Source: Lachnospiraceae bacterium
GTDB lineage: Bacteria > Bacillota > Clostridia > Lachnospirales > Lachnospiraceae
Assembly (NCBI GenBank): GCA_016283755.1
Contig: JAEENO010000040.1
Span: 1 to 64,000 of the forward strand
Length of the DNA stretch: 64,000 bases
Reading direction: 5' to 3'
Part shown: piece by piece, positions 46,244 to 55,073 of the stretch
Numbering within the stretch: the stretch's first letter is position 1
Layout: each line of letters opens with the position of its first letter
Notes under the pieces: model-generated
Seen by the model: only the letters and a program-made list of their open reading frames with translations
What the model was told of the DNA's origin: nothing
Database searches by the model: none
Program-made: the position numbers and the translations under genes

Positions 46244-47713
46244 TTATTTTTGTAATATTGAAAGCACCATATCCATCATGTAAGGATTATTATTAATTAT
46301 CAGAGCGACGGATTCTTTTGCTCTGCTTAATCCGTGGAAGATGTTTCTTACGCAATCTTCTTTTTCGCTTCGTAAGAAGCCTTCATTATCGTAGTTAAAG
46401 GATTCATCTATAACCATAAGGACCTTATTGTATTCTTTACAGGTTGCGTACGTGGTACTTACGGAATTTTCTTTGATATTTCCCGAATCTTTGTCTATTT
46501 TCTCATCAAAAATATAAGTAAATCCCTTATCTATATAGTTTTCTATAAGAGTGTTCTTTTCGTTATCGTCGTTTGCGTAAGATACGGATACGGACGGATA
46601 GTATTTTGCGTGGCTCTTTTCTTTGTAAGACATGAGCTTTTTGATAAATACGTAAATTTCCGCATTAAGTCTTATTCTGTTGGTAAGCTTATATCCGGTA
46701 AAATCCGGAAGCGCTTCAATCAGCGGTGCGCCGTATACCTTACGTTCATCTTCCGATAGAACCTCTTCCATATCATATGAAAAGATTATAGGAGCGCTTG
46801 TTTTTTCCGCTAGTCTAAGGATATCGTTAAGATTACGCCTGCTTATTCTGTTACCTTCATCTATCAGAATTGCGGAATAGTCTTTGTGAACTTTTATTTC
46901 TTTATCAGGCTCACAATTGTAAAAGTCGACGCGTTTAAGACGTTTATCAAGTTCTTCAAGTTCTTTTATATGTGCGCCAAAGTGCAGAACCGCAACATCA
47001 TTTGCGGAAGACAACTGCATAGCAAGGTCGTAAAGAAGTATTGTCTTACCGGTTCCCGGAAAACCGCTGAATCCAAGCGCTTTTATACCGGGAGAATCCT
47101 GTCTTATCTTACGAAGAATCTGTTTTTTAATATCGCGCTGCTGCGAAGTTAAGAAGTATTCTTTCCTTAAGAACCTAAAAGGATCTGTAAGAGGAGATAT
47201 AAGAAACTTATCTTCTTTGAAAAGTTCTTCGATATCGCCGGTAAAGCAGTCCTTTTGTTCAGAAAGTACACTTGCAAGTTCTTCCCATGAAGTATCAACT
47301 ATCTTATCCGTACGGGAGAGTCGAACCAGTCTGTCCGGTACACTTAAGTAAGTATAAAAGTGCATGGTTTTACCTAAGGTAGACAGATAGTATTTATTGC
47401 GTAAAAGTTGAACTCTTACGGTATCATCGGAGACATTTCCGCTTTTTAATTCAATATTGATAATCGTGTCTTCGTTAACTCTTATAAGGTCGAATTCTTT
47501 TCCAAGCTTAGGCATAATAAAGGAGTAATAAAAATCGAGACGGCTTCCGTCTTTCATGATATCGCATAAGTGCCCCGTAAGACTTTTAATTCCATCAAGT
47601 TCCCATTCTTTGACAGGTAAAGTACGGCTCCTTTTAGACATCTGTCTTTCAAGGCGCATCATTAATTCATAATCTTTAACTCTGGTAAGTTCGTAGATAT
47701 TAATAGGATGCAT
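46244..47713 (-). CDS. Nuclease-like domain fused to SF1-type helicase/ATPase
   Basis: A 489-residue protein. Residues ~60-115 carry a pattern of PD-(D/E)xK nucleases: D75, then E88-L-K90, and Q102-L…Y108. A P-loop GFPGTGKT lies at 217-224, a Walker-B-like LIDEGN at 284-288, and near the C terminus a motif-VI-like HGLSRAKESVAL. The overall order fits the DUF2075/Schlafen-type or UvrD-type helicases. Proteins that join such nuclease and helicase parts often act in phage defence or repair, but no partner gene is visible; the call is a motif reading. It is on the strand facing the fork, unlike its neighbours, followed in the same direction by nothing. AAAGGAG precedes the ATG. Confidence 0.75.
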   Translation of the reverse strand: MHPINIYELTRVKDYELMMRLERQMSKRSRTLPVKEWELDGIKSLTGHLCDIMKDGSRLDFYYSFIMPKLGKEFDLIRVNEDTIINIELKSGNVSDDTVRVQLLRNKYYLSTLGKTMHFYTYLSVPDRLVRLSRTDKIVDTSWEELASVLSEQKDCFTGDIEELFKEDKFLISPLTDPFRFLRKEYFLTSQQRDIKKQILRKIRQDSPGIKALGFSGFPGTGKTILLYDLAMQLSSANDVAVLHFGAHIKELEELDKRLKRVDFYNCEPDKEIKVHKDYSAILIDEGNRISRRNLNDILRLAEKTSAPIIFSYDMEEVLSEDERKVYGAPLIEALPDFTGYKLTNRIRLNAEIYVFIKKLMSYKEKSHAKYYPSVSVSYANDDNEKNTLIENYIDKGFTYIFDEKIDKDSGNIKENSVSTTYATCKEYNKVLMVIDESFNYDNEGFLRSEKEDCVRNIFHGLSRAKESVALIINNNPYMMDMVLSILQK

Positions 47714-47733
47714 AGACTTACTCCTTTTTTTAA

Positions 47734-47765
47734 AAAAATCAGCCGATACTTTAAGTATCGGCTGA
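47734..47765 (-). terminator. Terminator of mecA
   Basis: CAGCCGATAC / GTATCGGCTG stem (47741-47765) with a short loop, followed on the minus strand by TTTTTTT. It isolates mecA from the downstream nuclease-helicase gene. Confidence 0.92.
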
Positions 47766-47771
47766 AAATCA

Positions 47772-48524
47772 TTAAAGATTAAATAATGTCTGCAAAGCCT
47801 TAGGTCCTAAAAGCACTGAATAGTGCTCGTTAAAGAAGGCTTCGAGTGAAGGTGAATACTTCTTCTGCTTAGCATACTCAGAAAGAATGTTACAAATTTT
47901 GCTGAATTCTTCCGCAGAATGCTCTCCCTGATGGAGGAACAGATAATAGTTATCATCACTTAAGTTGTGGAACAAGTAGTTATTCGAATTATAGATAGGA
48001 GCAATGATTTTCGCTACCTGCTCTATGTCGTCGAATGAAGATAAGATAAAGAGCTTGGTTCTATAGTTCTTATGACCTAATTCTACAGTCTTAGGCTCAT
48101 CAGTATCCTTGTTCTTTTCACTTTCTCTTACTCTATTCTTAATTTGATTCAATAAGTCAAGTAAATTAGGACCGCCTTCCAAGATAGGGATTTCATTGTC
48201 GTCACCAAACGGGAGATCTTCTTCTTCTGTATCTTCAGAAGGTGAGAAATTGGAAAATCTGGTATCCAATTCTTCAGGGTCTTCAACTTTAGTGATAATA
48301 AGAATAATTGATTCGGTTGATAGCGGGATAGCCTCTATCATAAGCGGAATATTCTCTGCTTCAAAACCAAATTCATAAGCTGCCTGCTGCATCATGTCGC
48401 GGAATAATGATTTGGCCTTTTCTGTGCCGTAAGCAAGTTCACTTAATTTAATCTGGCGTTCTGCAAGATCTTCCTTAGAAAGAGTGCATCGAATCTGAGT
48501 GTCGTTAACTTTTTCAATCTTCAT
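47772..48524 (-). CDS. mecA: ClpC adaptor protein MecA
   Basis: A 250-residue MecA. The N-terminal MKIEKVNDTQIRCTLSKEDLAERQIKLSELAYGTEKAKSLFRDMMQQA is the substrate-binding domain; an acidic linker with EDTEEEDLPFGDDNE follows; the C-terminal domain (~150-250) ends FFNEHYSVLLGPKALQTL and contacts ClpC. The adaptor hands proteins to ClpCP; in Bacillus it limits competence through ComK. A strong promoter (TTGACC-17-TATAAT) is at 48586-48614. Confidence 0.92.
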   Translation of the reverse strand: MKIEKVNDTQIRCTLSKEDLAERQIKLSELAYGTEKAKSLFRDMMQQAAYEFGFEAENIPLMIEAIPLSTESIILIITKVEDPEELDTRFSNFSPSEDTEEEDLPFGDDNEIPILEGGPNLLDLLNQIKNRVRESEKNKDTDEPKTVELGHKNYRTKLFILSSFDDIEQVAKIIAPIYNSNNYLFHNLSDDNYYLFLHQGEHSAEEFSKICNILSEYAKQKKYSPSLEAFFNEHYSVLLGPKALQTLFNL

Positions 48525-48585
48525 ATAATCACTTCCTTCCGATTAGTCGTTCTCTAAAAGTAAAGCTATTTCTAGAGATATACTG

Positions 48586-48614
48586 ATTATAAATGAAGTT
48601 TAAAGGGCGGTCAA
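48586..48614 (-). promoter_or_regulatory. Predicted promoter of mecA
   Basis: Minus strand -35 TTGACC (48609-48614), 17-base spacer, -10 TATAAT (48586-48591). Confidence 0.75.
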
Positions 48615-48700
48615 TAACGCAGTAGTTTATTTTACAAAAAATACAGAATAAGAAAATCTGTTCTATTAATTAAAATTTAATAAAATATGAAAAAATGGTG

Positions 48701-49100
48701 TTGCATATTTGTAAAAATTGTGATACATTATAAAACGCATCGAATGTTTAAAGGGGGTATGCGAATAGGACGAAGGTAAAATTTAATGTGACATGGATTA
48801 TTATTTCAGAATCGGCAGCGTCATGATACGGACATTATGAGTGAGTTCTTTCTTAATCTTAAGATTTGCCGCCGATTAATGATACGAGCTATCTGCTCGT
48901 ATACATTCCCCAACGGATTTTTTAAAAGGCTAGATATAGGAATGAAAAAGTTTGCTGTTATTTAATATAACAAGTATTATTAACATCCGGTGTTAACCCA
49001 TTTCTTTAGGGTGCGTAAAGATAGCGGAAGGGTTAAAAATGTAGTGAGAGTAGTGCACCTTTTGTAATATCACAAAATAATAAAGTGGCGAGGGATAACG
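48701..49100 (+). ncRNA. Structured non-coding region upstream of a tiny gene (candidate ncRNA or riboswitch)
   Basis: No credible gene in about 575 bases. A possible promoter TTGCAT-17-TACATT is at 48701-48729. Downstream, AATCGGC (48810-48816) can pair with GCCGATT (48871-48877), enclosing two small hairpins; ATACGAGC/GCTCGTAT (48882-48902) is a perfect 8-bp hairpin; TGTTAT/ATAACA (48956-48972), TAACA/TGTTA (48981-48995) and TTTTGT/ACAAAA (49060-49077) follow. TTAACCC (48993-48999) can pair with GGGTTAA (49030-49036) while AGGGTGC (49008-49014) pairs with GCACCTT (49055-49061), an H-type pseudoknot, with a competing local ACCC/GGGT pair. The structures are read by eye; I recognise no known RNA class. 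Confidence 0.5.
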
Positions 49101-49175
49101 GTGAACGACAATAGTATTATCGGGGGGTTAAAGGCTACCGGCGAAATTTTGCTGGATTATAAAAGAGGTATTAAA

Positions 49176-49325
49176 ATGCTTTACAACATTGAGATTGTAG
49201 AGGACGGAAAAGTCGAAGAAGAAGAACCGATCTATATGAAGGAGTATGATTATGATCAAGAAACGGGCAAATACTACGGATACAGAATGGTTCGTCTCGA
49301 CAGAGAATGCTTAAAAAAATATTAA
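49176..49325 (+). CDS. Small hypothetical protein
   Basis: A 49-residue acidic protein from the chosen start MLYNIEIVEDGK with AGAGGT before it; an in-frame GTG at 49101 would give 74 residues and also has a GAGGG ahead. The C-terminal part is Tyr- and acid-rich (YDYDQETGKYYGYRMVRLDRECLKKY). No family recognised. It lies immediately after the structured RNA-like stretch and before a strong terminator, so it may be the gene that stretch controls, or a passenger. Coding status is moderate. Confidence 0.5.
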   Translation: MLYNIEIVEDGKVEEEEPIYMKEYDYDQETGKYYGYRMVRLDRECLKKY

Positions 49326-49339
49326 ATCCTATCAAAACT

Positions 49340-49378
49340 GAGGGAGCCTTTTCGGAAGAAGGCTTCCTCTTTTATTTT
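49340..49378 (+). terminator. Terminator after the small gene
   Basis: GAGGGAGCCTT / AAGGCTTCCTC 11-bp stem (49340-49369) with TTCGGAAG loop and a TTTTATTTTTC tail. Confidence 0.92.
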
Positions 49379-49403
49379 TCTTATGAAAAATAGGAGAAAG
49401 CCT

Positions 49404-49432
49404 TTGTAAATAAAGCATTGAGATGTTATAAT
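49404..49432 (+). promoter_or_regulatory. Predicted promoter heading the GH18-to-ATP-synthase gene run
   Basis: -35 TTGTAA (49404-49409), 17-base spacer, -10 TATAAT (49427-49432), about 75 bases before the GH18 start. I see no further terminator until 62181. Confidence 0.75.
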
Positions 49433-49505
49433 AGATAAGATATAAGTGAAAGTGGGTATTTTTGGCTTAGAATCAAGAGAAAAGCGGATAAAGGGGAACT
49501 TTTTA

Positions 49506-51218
49506 ATGAAAAAGGCAAAGCTTGTTTTAGCTGTAATAGGACTCACCCTTGTTTTAATAGGATGTTTTGTGGGCAGCATTTTTATAAAGAAATATACACC
49601 GAGTAAGGAACACGCAGATTTAACGGAGTACTTCTCAATAGAAGCGGACGATGAATGCGCACTTATTAAGGATAATGAATTATCGGCAGAAAAGGTTACA
49701 ATAATTAAGAATGAGTATTATTTGCCGTTAGCCTTCGTTAAAGAAGAGATTGATTCCAGATTCTTTTATGATGATGAAGAGGGTAAGCTCTTTTATACGA
49801 TTCCGACAGGAAGTTATCTTGCCAAGGTATCGGAAGATACATATTTTTTCGACGATAAGAAAATGGACTGGGAGCACGGTGTAATAATTGAAGCTCGAAA
49901 CGAAGAGGTATTTATTAATCTTGAATATGTCTGCCTTATTACAGGCATCGAATATAATAAGTACGATGACCCTAACAGAATTGTGATGGAGACCGCATCC
50001 CGCCATATGGAAGTTGTAATTGCCAAGAAAGATACGGAGATTCGTTTCAGAGGCGGCATCAAGAGCGAGATATTAAGAGATGTAAAGGCCGGCGACAAGA
50101 TGTATCGTTTAAATGCCGGTGAAAAGTGGGATGAAGTAGTAACCGAAGACGGAATCAGAGGTTATGTGTTAAAGAAGCGTATTAAAGAAGGAGACGGCGA
50201 GAGTATTGAGGTTTCCCGTCTTAAGATAGAAGAGAGACACCAGGAATTTGACGGAAAGATCTGCATGGCATGGCACCAGATATTATCACGCGTCGGAAGA
50301 AGCGAGGCAGCTGCCATAACCAGGAATACAACAGGTCTTAATGTAATAAGTCCTACATGGTTTTACCTTAATGACAATAAAGGCGGTATCGCATCATTTT
50401 GTTCCAAGGATTATGTGGATTACTGCCACAGCAACGGTATAGAGGTATGGGCACTTATCAATAACATTGAAAATAAGGATGTAGATACGGGCGCCGTACT
50501 TAAGAAGACTTCAAGCAGAGAGACATTAATAAGTGCTCTTATATCCAAGGCAATAGAGTTTAAGCTTGACGGTATCAATGTGGACTTTGAGTCACTCACA
50601 TCTGATATGGGCGATGCTTACCTTGAGTTTTTAAGGGAGTTATCGATTAAGTGTCATGACAATGGTCTTACACTTTCCGTAGATAACTATGTTCCATCTG
50701 ATTATACGAGCTTTTACGGAAGAAGAGAGCAGGCACGTTATGCGGATTACATCGTGGTAATGGCATATGATGAGCATTATGCAGGTTCAAGTGAAGGTTC
50801 CGTTGCATCGATCGGTTATGTTGAGAACGGCACGGTAGACACTTTGGAAGAAGTATCACCTAAGCAGGTGATCATTGCACTTCCTTTCTATACAAGACTT
50901 TGGGAGCTTACACCGGTAACGACCGATGAGGGCGATATTATATCATACAATATTAAAAGCTCTGCACTCGGAATGCTTTCCGCAGAGAAAAAAGTATCCG
51001 AGAATAATGCGAAGGTTACTTATGACAGTAATGCCGGACAGAATTATGCAGAGTATGAGAAGAACGGCAAGACATATATGATCTGGCTTGAAGATGAAGA
51101 TTCATTATCTTTAAAGCTTGAGACGGTTATGAAATACGATGTTAAGGGTGTAGCATTCTGGAAATTAGGTTTCGAGAAGAGCACCACATTTAATATGATT
51201 AACAGATACATTCATTAA
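49506..51218 (+). CDS. Exported GH18-family glycosidase-like protein with N-terminal anchor
   Basis: A 570-residue protein from MKKAKLVLAVIG, preceded by AGGGGAA; the open frame starts 20 codons earlier without a good site. A signal anchor (~6-28) is followed by a copper-amine-oxidase-like/SH3-like region (~60-250), then a GH18 barrel with the catalytic pattern LDGINVDFESL near residue 360 and a YADYIVVMAYDEHY block. Relatives such as spore-cortex hydrolases or chitinase-like enzymes cut beta-1,4-linked aminosugars, so an envelope-remodelling role is likely. The substrate is unknown. Two bases before the tsaC gene. Confidence 0.88.
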   Translation: MKKAKLVLAVIGLTLVLIGCFVGSIFIKKYTPSKEHADLTEYFSIEADDECALIKDNELSAEKVTIIKNEYYLPLAFVKEEIDSRFFYDDEEGKLFYTIPTGSYLAKVSEDTYFFDDKKMDWEHGVIIEARNEEVFINLEYVCLITGIEYNKYDDPNRIVMETASRHMEVVIAKKDTEIRFRGGIKSEILRDVKAGDKMYRLNAGEKWDEVVTEDGIRGYVLKKRIKEGDGESIEVSRLKIEERHQEFDGKICMAWHQILSRVGRSEAAAITRNTTGLNVISPTWFYLNDNKGGIASFCSKDYVDYCHSNGIEVWALINNIENKDVDTGAVLKKTSSRETLISALISKAIEFKLDGINVDFESLTSDMGDAYLEFLRELSIKCHDNGLTLSVDNYVPSDYTSFYGRREQARYADYIVVMAYDEHYAGSSEGSVASIGYVENGTVDTLEEVSPKQVIIALPFYTRLWELTPVTTDEGDIISYNIKSSALGMLSAEKKVSENNAKVTYDSNAGQNYAEYEKNGKTYMIWLEDEDSLSLKLETVMKYDVKGVAFWKLGFEKSTTFNMINRYIH

Positions 51219-51220
51219 TT

Positions 51221-52288
51221 ATGGAAACAAAAGTAGTTAAGGTTACGGATAAGAATATTGACGAAGTAATGGAAGAGGCAGGTTCTTTAATTAAAAGCGG
51301 AGAACTTGTGGCATTTCCTACCGAGACGGTATATGGTCTTGGCGGAGATGCGTTGTCGGTTGATTCATCAGCTAAAATATACGCAGCCAAAGGAAGACCT
51401 TCGGATAATCCGTTGATTGTTCATGTAGCGGATTATTCGGACCTTGAAAAAATAGTTAAGGAGCTTCCGAAAGAGGCAAAGATGCTTGCAGATGCATTCT
51501 GGCCGGGACCTTTAACAATGAGATTTAAGAAAAATGAGAAAGTGCCGGATACTACAACCGGCGGACTTGATACTGTTGCGGTAAGAATGCCGAATAACGA
51601 GATAGCACTTAAATTCATTAAGGCATCAGGCGGCTTTATAGCGGCTCCGTCCGCAAATCGCTCGGGACGTCCGTCACCGACACTGGCAGAGCATGTTAAG
51701 GAAGATATGGACGGAATTATCCCTTTAATCCTTGACGGCGGGCAGGTAGGAATAGGAATAGAGTCGACAATAGTTGATCTTTCCGAAGATGAGATAAGCA
51801 TATTAAGGCCGGGATACATAACGGCAGAGATGATAGAAAAAGTTATAGGACGCGAAGTTACATTGGATGCGGCTGTTGACGGTGTATCGAAAGATGCACA
51901 TCCGAAGGCTCCGGGAATGAAGTATAGGCACTATGCTCCTAAGGCGGAACTTGTTCTTGTCGAAGGGGAAGAAGCACATGTACTTAATACCATTATAGAT
52001 AAGGCAAGCCTGGCAACAGTTAATAATCCTGTAGGTCTTATGTTAAGAGATGCTCACGTAAAGTACGTGCGGGAGAAGCTTTTTAAGATACCGAAGGATG
52101 CTTTGGTAATTAAGTCTATCGGGGATAAGGAAGCGGAGATAGCGCATGAGCTTTATAAGGTGCTTCGTGAATTTGATGAAGAGAATGTAAGCATAATCTA
52201 TTCGGAAAGTGTTGGTAACGGTGGATTGGGACGCGCGGTTCATAACAGAATGATAAGAGCCGCAGGTCATAATATACTTAATACTTGA
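51221..52288 (+). CDS. tsaC: L-threonylcarbamoyladenylate synthase (Sua5/TsaC)
   Basis: A 355-residue two-domain enzyme: the YrdC core with FPTETVYGLGGDAL, IYAAKGRPSDNPLIVH and PSANRSGRPSPT, plus a C-terminal Sua5 domain with KAPGMKYRHYAPKAEL. It makes threonylcarbamoyl-AMP from threonine, bicarbonate and ATP for the t6A tRNA modification. The Sua5-type length (about 350) distinguishes it from short TsaC. Confidence 0.96.
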   Translation: METKVVKVTDKNIDEVMEEAGSLIKSGELVAFPTETVYGLGGDALSVDSSAKIYAAKGRPSDNPLIVHVADYSDLEKIVKELPKEAKMLADAFWPGPLTMRFKKNEKVPDTTTGGLDTVAVRMPNNEIALKFIKASGGFIAAPSANRSGRPSPTLAEHVKEDMDGIIPLILDGGQVGIGIESTIVDLSEDEISILRPGYITAEMIEKVIGREVTLDAAVDGVSKDAHPKAPGMKYRHYAPKAELVLVEGEEAHVLNTIIDKASLATVNNPVGLMLRDAHVKYVREKLFKIPKDALVIKSIGDKEAEIAHELYKVLREFDEENVSIIYSESVGNGGLGRAVHNRMIRAAGHNILNT

Positions 52289-52303
52289 TAAAGGAATGGG
52301 ATA

Positions 52304-52756
52304 ATGGCAGATATCGACAGAATCATTTTTGTGGAAGACCATGGAAATGAGCGGGCAATAATGGCAAAAATAATGTTTGACGACGGTAATACTTCCGATG
52401 TTATTACGGAAGCAAGGGGAATTACCGTGCTTTTTCCTGAGCCTATGAACCAAAAGGTTGAAGCCGTGCTTATAAGTAACGGCTATAAGGTGCCGGAGTT
52501 TAAGAGCAGACAGATAGAGACGGATGATTTCTCCGATAAGACGCTTGTTCTTACGATGGAAGAACGCCAGAAAAATAAGCTTATCGAGAGATTTCCGGAT
52601 GCAAAGAATATACAGGTTTTGACCGATCTTACGGGAGACGAATTGGAAATAATGGATCCGATTGGCGCACCATTGCAGTCATACGGTCTTTGTTTTGAAT
52701 CTCTTAGTATTATCATAAAAAAATTATTACTATTAGTGTGTAAAGGAGAGCGATAA
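52304..52756 (+). CDS. LMW protein-tyrosine-phosphatase-like protein lacking the catalytic Cys
   Basis: A 150-residue protein of the low-molecular-weight PTP fold. The C-terminal part keeps the typical [29 protein letters not shown] region with the general-acid Asp position (DP). The N-terminal P-loop, normally CxGNxCRSPMA, reads [11 protein letters not shown], so the nucleophile Cys is Glu. In many Firmicutes a working PTP sits at this place after tsaC and before upp. This copy is therefore predicted to be a pseudo-phosphatase or binding protein. It is 15 bases after tsaC. Confidence 0.78.
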   Translation: MADIDRIIFVEDHGNERAIMAKIMFDDGNTSDVITEARGITVLFPEPMNQKVEAVLISNGYKVPEFKSRQIETDDFSDKTLVLTMEERQKNKLIERFPDAKNIQVLTDLTGDELEIMDPIGAPLQSYGLCFESLSIIIKKLLLLVCKGER

Positions 52757-52757
52757 A

Positions 52758-53387
52758 ATGGCTAGAGTTGTCGTTATGGACCATCCGCTTATCCAGCATA
52801 AGATTGGCTGGATCAGAAGAGAGGAAGTAGGATCAAAGGAGTTTCGTAAGTTAGTAAGCGAGATTGCTATGCTTGAGTGCTATGAAGCAACAAGAGAGCT
52901 TGAGCTTACAGATGTTACAATCAAGACTCCTATCTGCGAGACAACCGTTAAAGAGTTAAAGGGTAAGAAGTTGGCAGTAGTGCCAATCTTACGTGCAGGT
53001 CTTGGTATGGTAGACGGAATGCTTACAATGATTCCGGCAGCTAAGGTAGGCCATATCGGATTATACAGAGATCCGGAGACCTTACAGCCTGTAGAATATT
53101 ACAGCAAATTACCGGAGGATTGCGGCGAAAGAGAAGTATTCGTTGTAGATCCTATGCTTGCAACAGGCGGTTCTTCCGTTGCAGCAATCCAGATGCTTAA
53201 GGATAAGGGTGTTAAGCATATTCACTTCTTATGCATCATCGCAGCTCCTGAAGGTGTTAGGAAGATGCAGGAAGCACATCCTGATGTAGATATGTTCATC
53301 GGAGCTTTGGACGATCATTTAAATGAGCACGGATACATTGTTCCGGGCTTAGGCGATGCAGGAGACAGAATCTTCGGAACAAAATAG
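52758..53387 (+). CDS. upp: Uracil phosphoribosyltransferase
   Basis: A 209-residue enzyme, normal length, converting uracil and PRPP to UMP. Typical start [42 protein letters not shown], and the PRPP loop [14 protein letters not shown]; ends with [16 protein letters not shown]. One base after the PTP-like gene. Confidence 0.98.
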   Translation: MARVVVMDHPLIQHKIGWIRREEVGSKEFRKLVSEIAMLECYEATRELELTDVTIKTPICETTVKELKGKKLAVVPILRAGLGMVDGMLTMIPAAKVGHIGLYRDPETLQPVEYYSKLPEDCGEREVFVVDPMLATGGSSVAAIQMLKDKGVKHIHFLCIIAAPEGVRKMQEAHPDVDMFIGALDDHLNEHGYIVPGLGDAGDRIFGTK

Positions 53388-53408
53388 TATATTCAGGAGG
53401 TTTATGAA

Positions 53409-53894
53409 ATGAGTGACAAGAGACTCGATTATATCTCATGGGACGAGTATTTTATGGGTGTTGCGCTTTTATCGGGAATGCGAAGCAAAGACCCTAATAC
53501 ACAGGTAGGCGCATGTATCGTAAGCGAAGATAATAAGATTCTCTCAATGGGATATAACGGATTTCCGATTGGTTGTTCAGACGACGATTTTCCATGGAAC
53601 AGAGAAGGCGATCCATTGGAGAATAAGTACTTTTACACAACACACAGTGAGTTAAACGCAATACTTAATTATAGAGGCGGAAGCCTTGAAGGTGCCAAAT
53701 TATACGTAACACTTTTCCCTTGTAACGAGTGTGCAAAAGCGATCATTCAGTCGGGAATTAAGACGGTTGTCTATGATTCCGACAAATACGCTATGACACC
53801 TTCTACCGTAGCATCGAAGAGAATGCTTGATGCAGCGGGAGTTAAGTATTATAAATATGAGCATTCTCACAGAGAACTTGTAATCAAGGTATAA
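53409..53894 (+). CDS. dCMP/cytidine deaminase-type zinc enzyme (ComEB family)
   Basis: A 161-residue deaminase. The zinc site is HSELNA and PCNECAKA; SMGYNGFPIGCSDDDFPW is the conserved substrate-side loop of the ComEB/dCMP deaminases. It converts dCMP to dUMP for dTMP synthesis. It sits with upp in a pyrimidine pair and is 21 bases downstream of it. Confidence 0.94.
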   Translation: MSDKRLDYISWDEYFMGVALLSGMRSKDPNTQVGACIVSEDNKILSMGYNGFPIGCSDDDFPWNREGDPLENKYFYTTHSELNAILNYRGGSLEGAKLYVTLFPCNECAKAIIQSGIKTVVYDSDKYAMTPSTVASKRMLDAAGVKYYKYEHSHRELVIKV

Positions 53895-53897
53895 TTA

Positions 53898-54446
53898 ATG
53901 AAAGAGCTTTTAGATCTTTATGTAAGCTTTTTTAAGATAGGAATATTGACATTTGGAGGCGGCATGGCAATGCTTCCGATGCTCAATTCCGAACTCGTTG
54001 AAAAGCGCAAATGGGTTACCGAGGAGGAAATCCTTGATTATTTTGCGATAGGACAGTGTACACCGGGAATAATAGCTGTTAATACCGCGACTTTCGTGGG
54101 ATATAAAAAGCGCAAAGCCTTAGGCGGTCTTATGACGACGTTAGGTGTAATCTCGCCCTCAATAATAATAATAACGATAGTTGCCGCATTTTTAGGCAAT
54201 ATATCAGATAATGTATATGTTCAAAAAGCGCTCTGGGGTATAAGAGTTGCGGCTTGCGCACTTATCCTCGAGGGAATTTTGAAAATCGGAAAAAAAGGAA
54301 TAAAGGATGCTTTTGGGGTGATAATATTCTTATTGGCGCTTTTATCCGTATTATTCCTTGGTGCGAAAAGCGTAATAATTGTTATTTCGTCGATAATAAT
54401 CGGTATTGTATATAATATCATAAGAGCAAAGGGGGTAGTTAAATGA
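53898..54446 (+). CDS. Chromate transporter, first half (CHR domain)
   Basis: A 182-residue single CHR-domain membrane protein with FKIGILTFGGGMAMLPML near residue 10. It forms an overlapping pair with the next gene (4 bases), the short-chain CHR heterodimer type. Such pairs export chromate or another anion by proton- or sodium-coupled transport; substrate unproven. Three bases after the deaminase gene. Confidence 0.92.
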   Translation: MKELLDLYVSFFKIGILTFGGGMAMLPMLNSELVEKRKWVTEEEILDYFAIGQCTPGIIAVNTATFVGYKKRKALGGLMTTLGVISPSIIIITIVAAFLGNISDNVYVQKALWGIRVAACALILEGILKIGKKGIKDAFGVIIFLLALLSVLFLGAKSVIIVISSIIIGIVYNIIRAKGVVK

Positions 54447-55015
54447 CATACCTTCAGTTGTTCTATGAGTTTTTTAAGACGGGCCTTTTTGCGGTAGGTG
54501 GCGGAATGGCAACGATACCGTTTCTTCGTGAGATAGCGGAGAAGTATCCGTGGTATACAACGGCCGATCTTATCGATATGATTGCGATATCGGAATCGAC
54601 CCCGGGTCCTGTAGGTGTCAATATGGCAACCTTTGCGGGATATATGGCAGGATCGTTTTTGGGTGCTTTAATTGCGACTTTATCACTGGTGCTTCCTTCG
54701 TATCTTGTAATTCTTGTGATTGCACGAATGATGGCAGCATTCAGGGACAATAAGTACGTAAATTATGCTTTTTCAGCATTAAGACCTGCGGTTGTGGCGC
54801 TTATGGCAACAGCGGCACTTTCAATCTTTAAGATTGCATTTTGTCACGATGCACCGGTTAACGAGCTTTTTAACAATATAGATATTAAGGCTATAGTGCT
54901 TTTCCTTATACTGTTTTTAATAATGCATACCCTGGCATCACCTAAGTTAAAAAAGTATGCACTGCATCCCGTTATCTATATAGCGGTCGGCGCAATTGTG
55001 GGAATTATGTTATAA
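54443..55015 (+). CDS. Chromate transporter, second half (CHR domain)
   Basis: A 190-residue CHR protein, the partner of the preceding one: FFKTGLFAVGGGMATIPFLREIAEKYPW with the GGG…P motif, and six or so hydrophobic segments. Overlap of 4 bases with its partner indicates coupled translation. Confidence 0.92.
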   Translation: MTYLQLFYEFFKTGLFAVGGGMATIPFLREIAEKYPWYTTADLIDMIAISESTPGPVGVNMATFAGYMAGSFLGALIATLSLVLPSYLVILVIARMMAAFRDNKYVNYAFSALRPAVVALMATAALSIFKIAFCHDAPVNELFNNIDIKAIVLFLILFLIMHTLASPKLKKYALHPVIYIAVGAIVGIML

Positions 55016-55073
55016 CATGCAAAAAATCAACGAATATACATATTTACTTGCTACTATTAGGAGTGCTTTTTAT

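Noticed and set aside
48740-48780. Tiny upstream frame MRIGRR followed by stop, as a leader peptide
   Set aside because: The only purine-rich site is one base from the ATG, so initiation is doubtful; no attenuator logic evident.
48990-49060. HDV-like ribozyme reading of the pseudoknot
   Set aside because: There is no P3 stem between the second and third strands and no catalytic C before the last strand.
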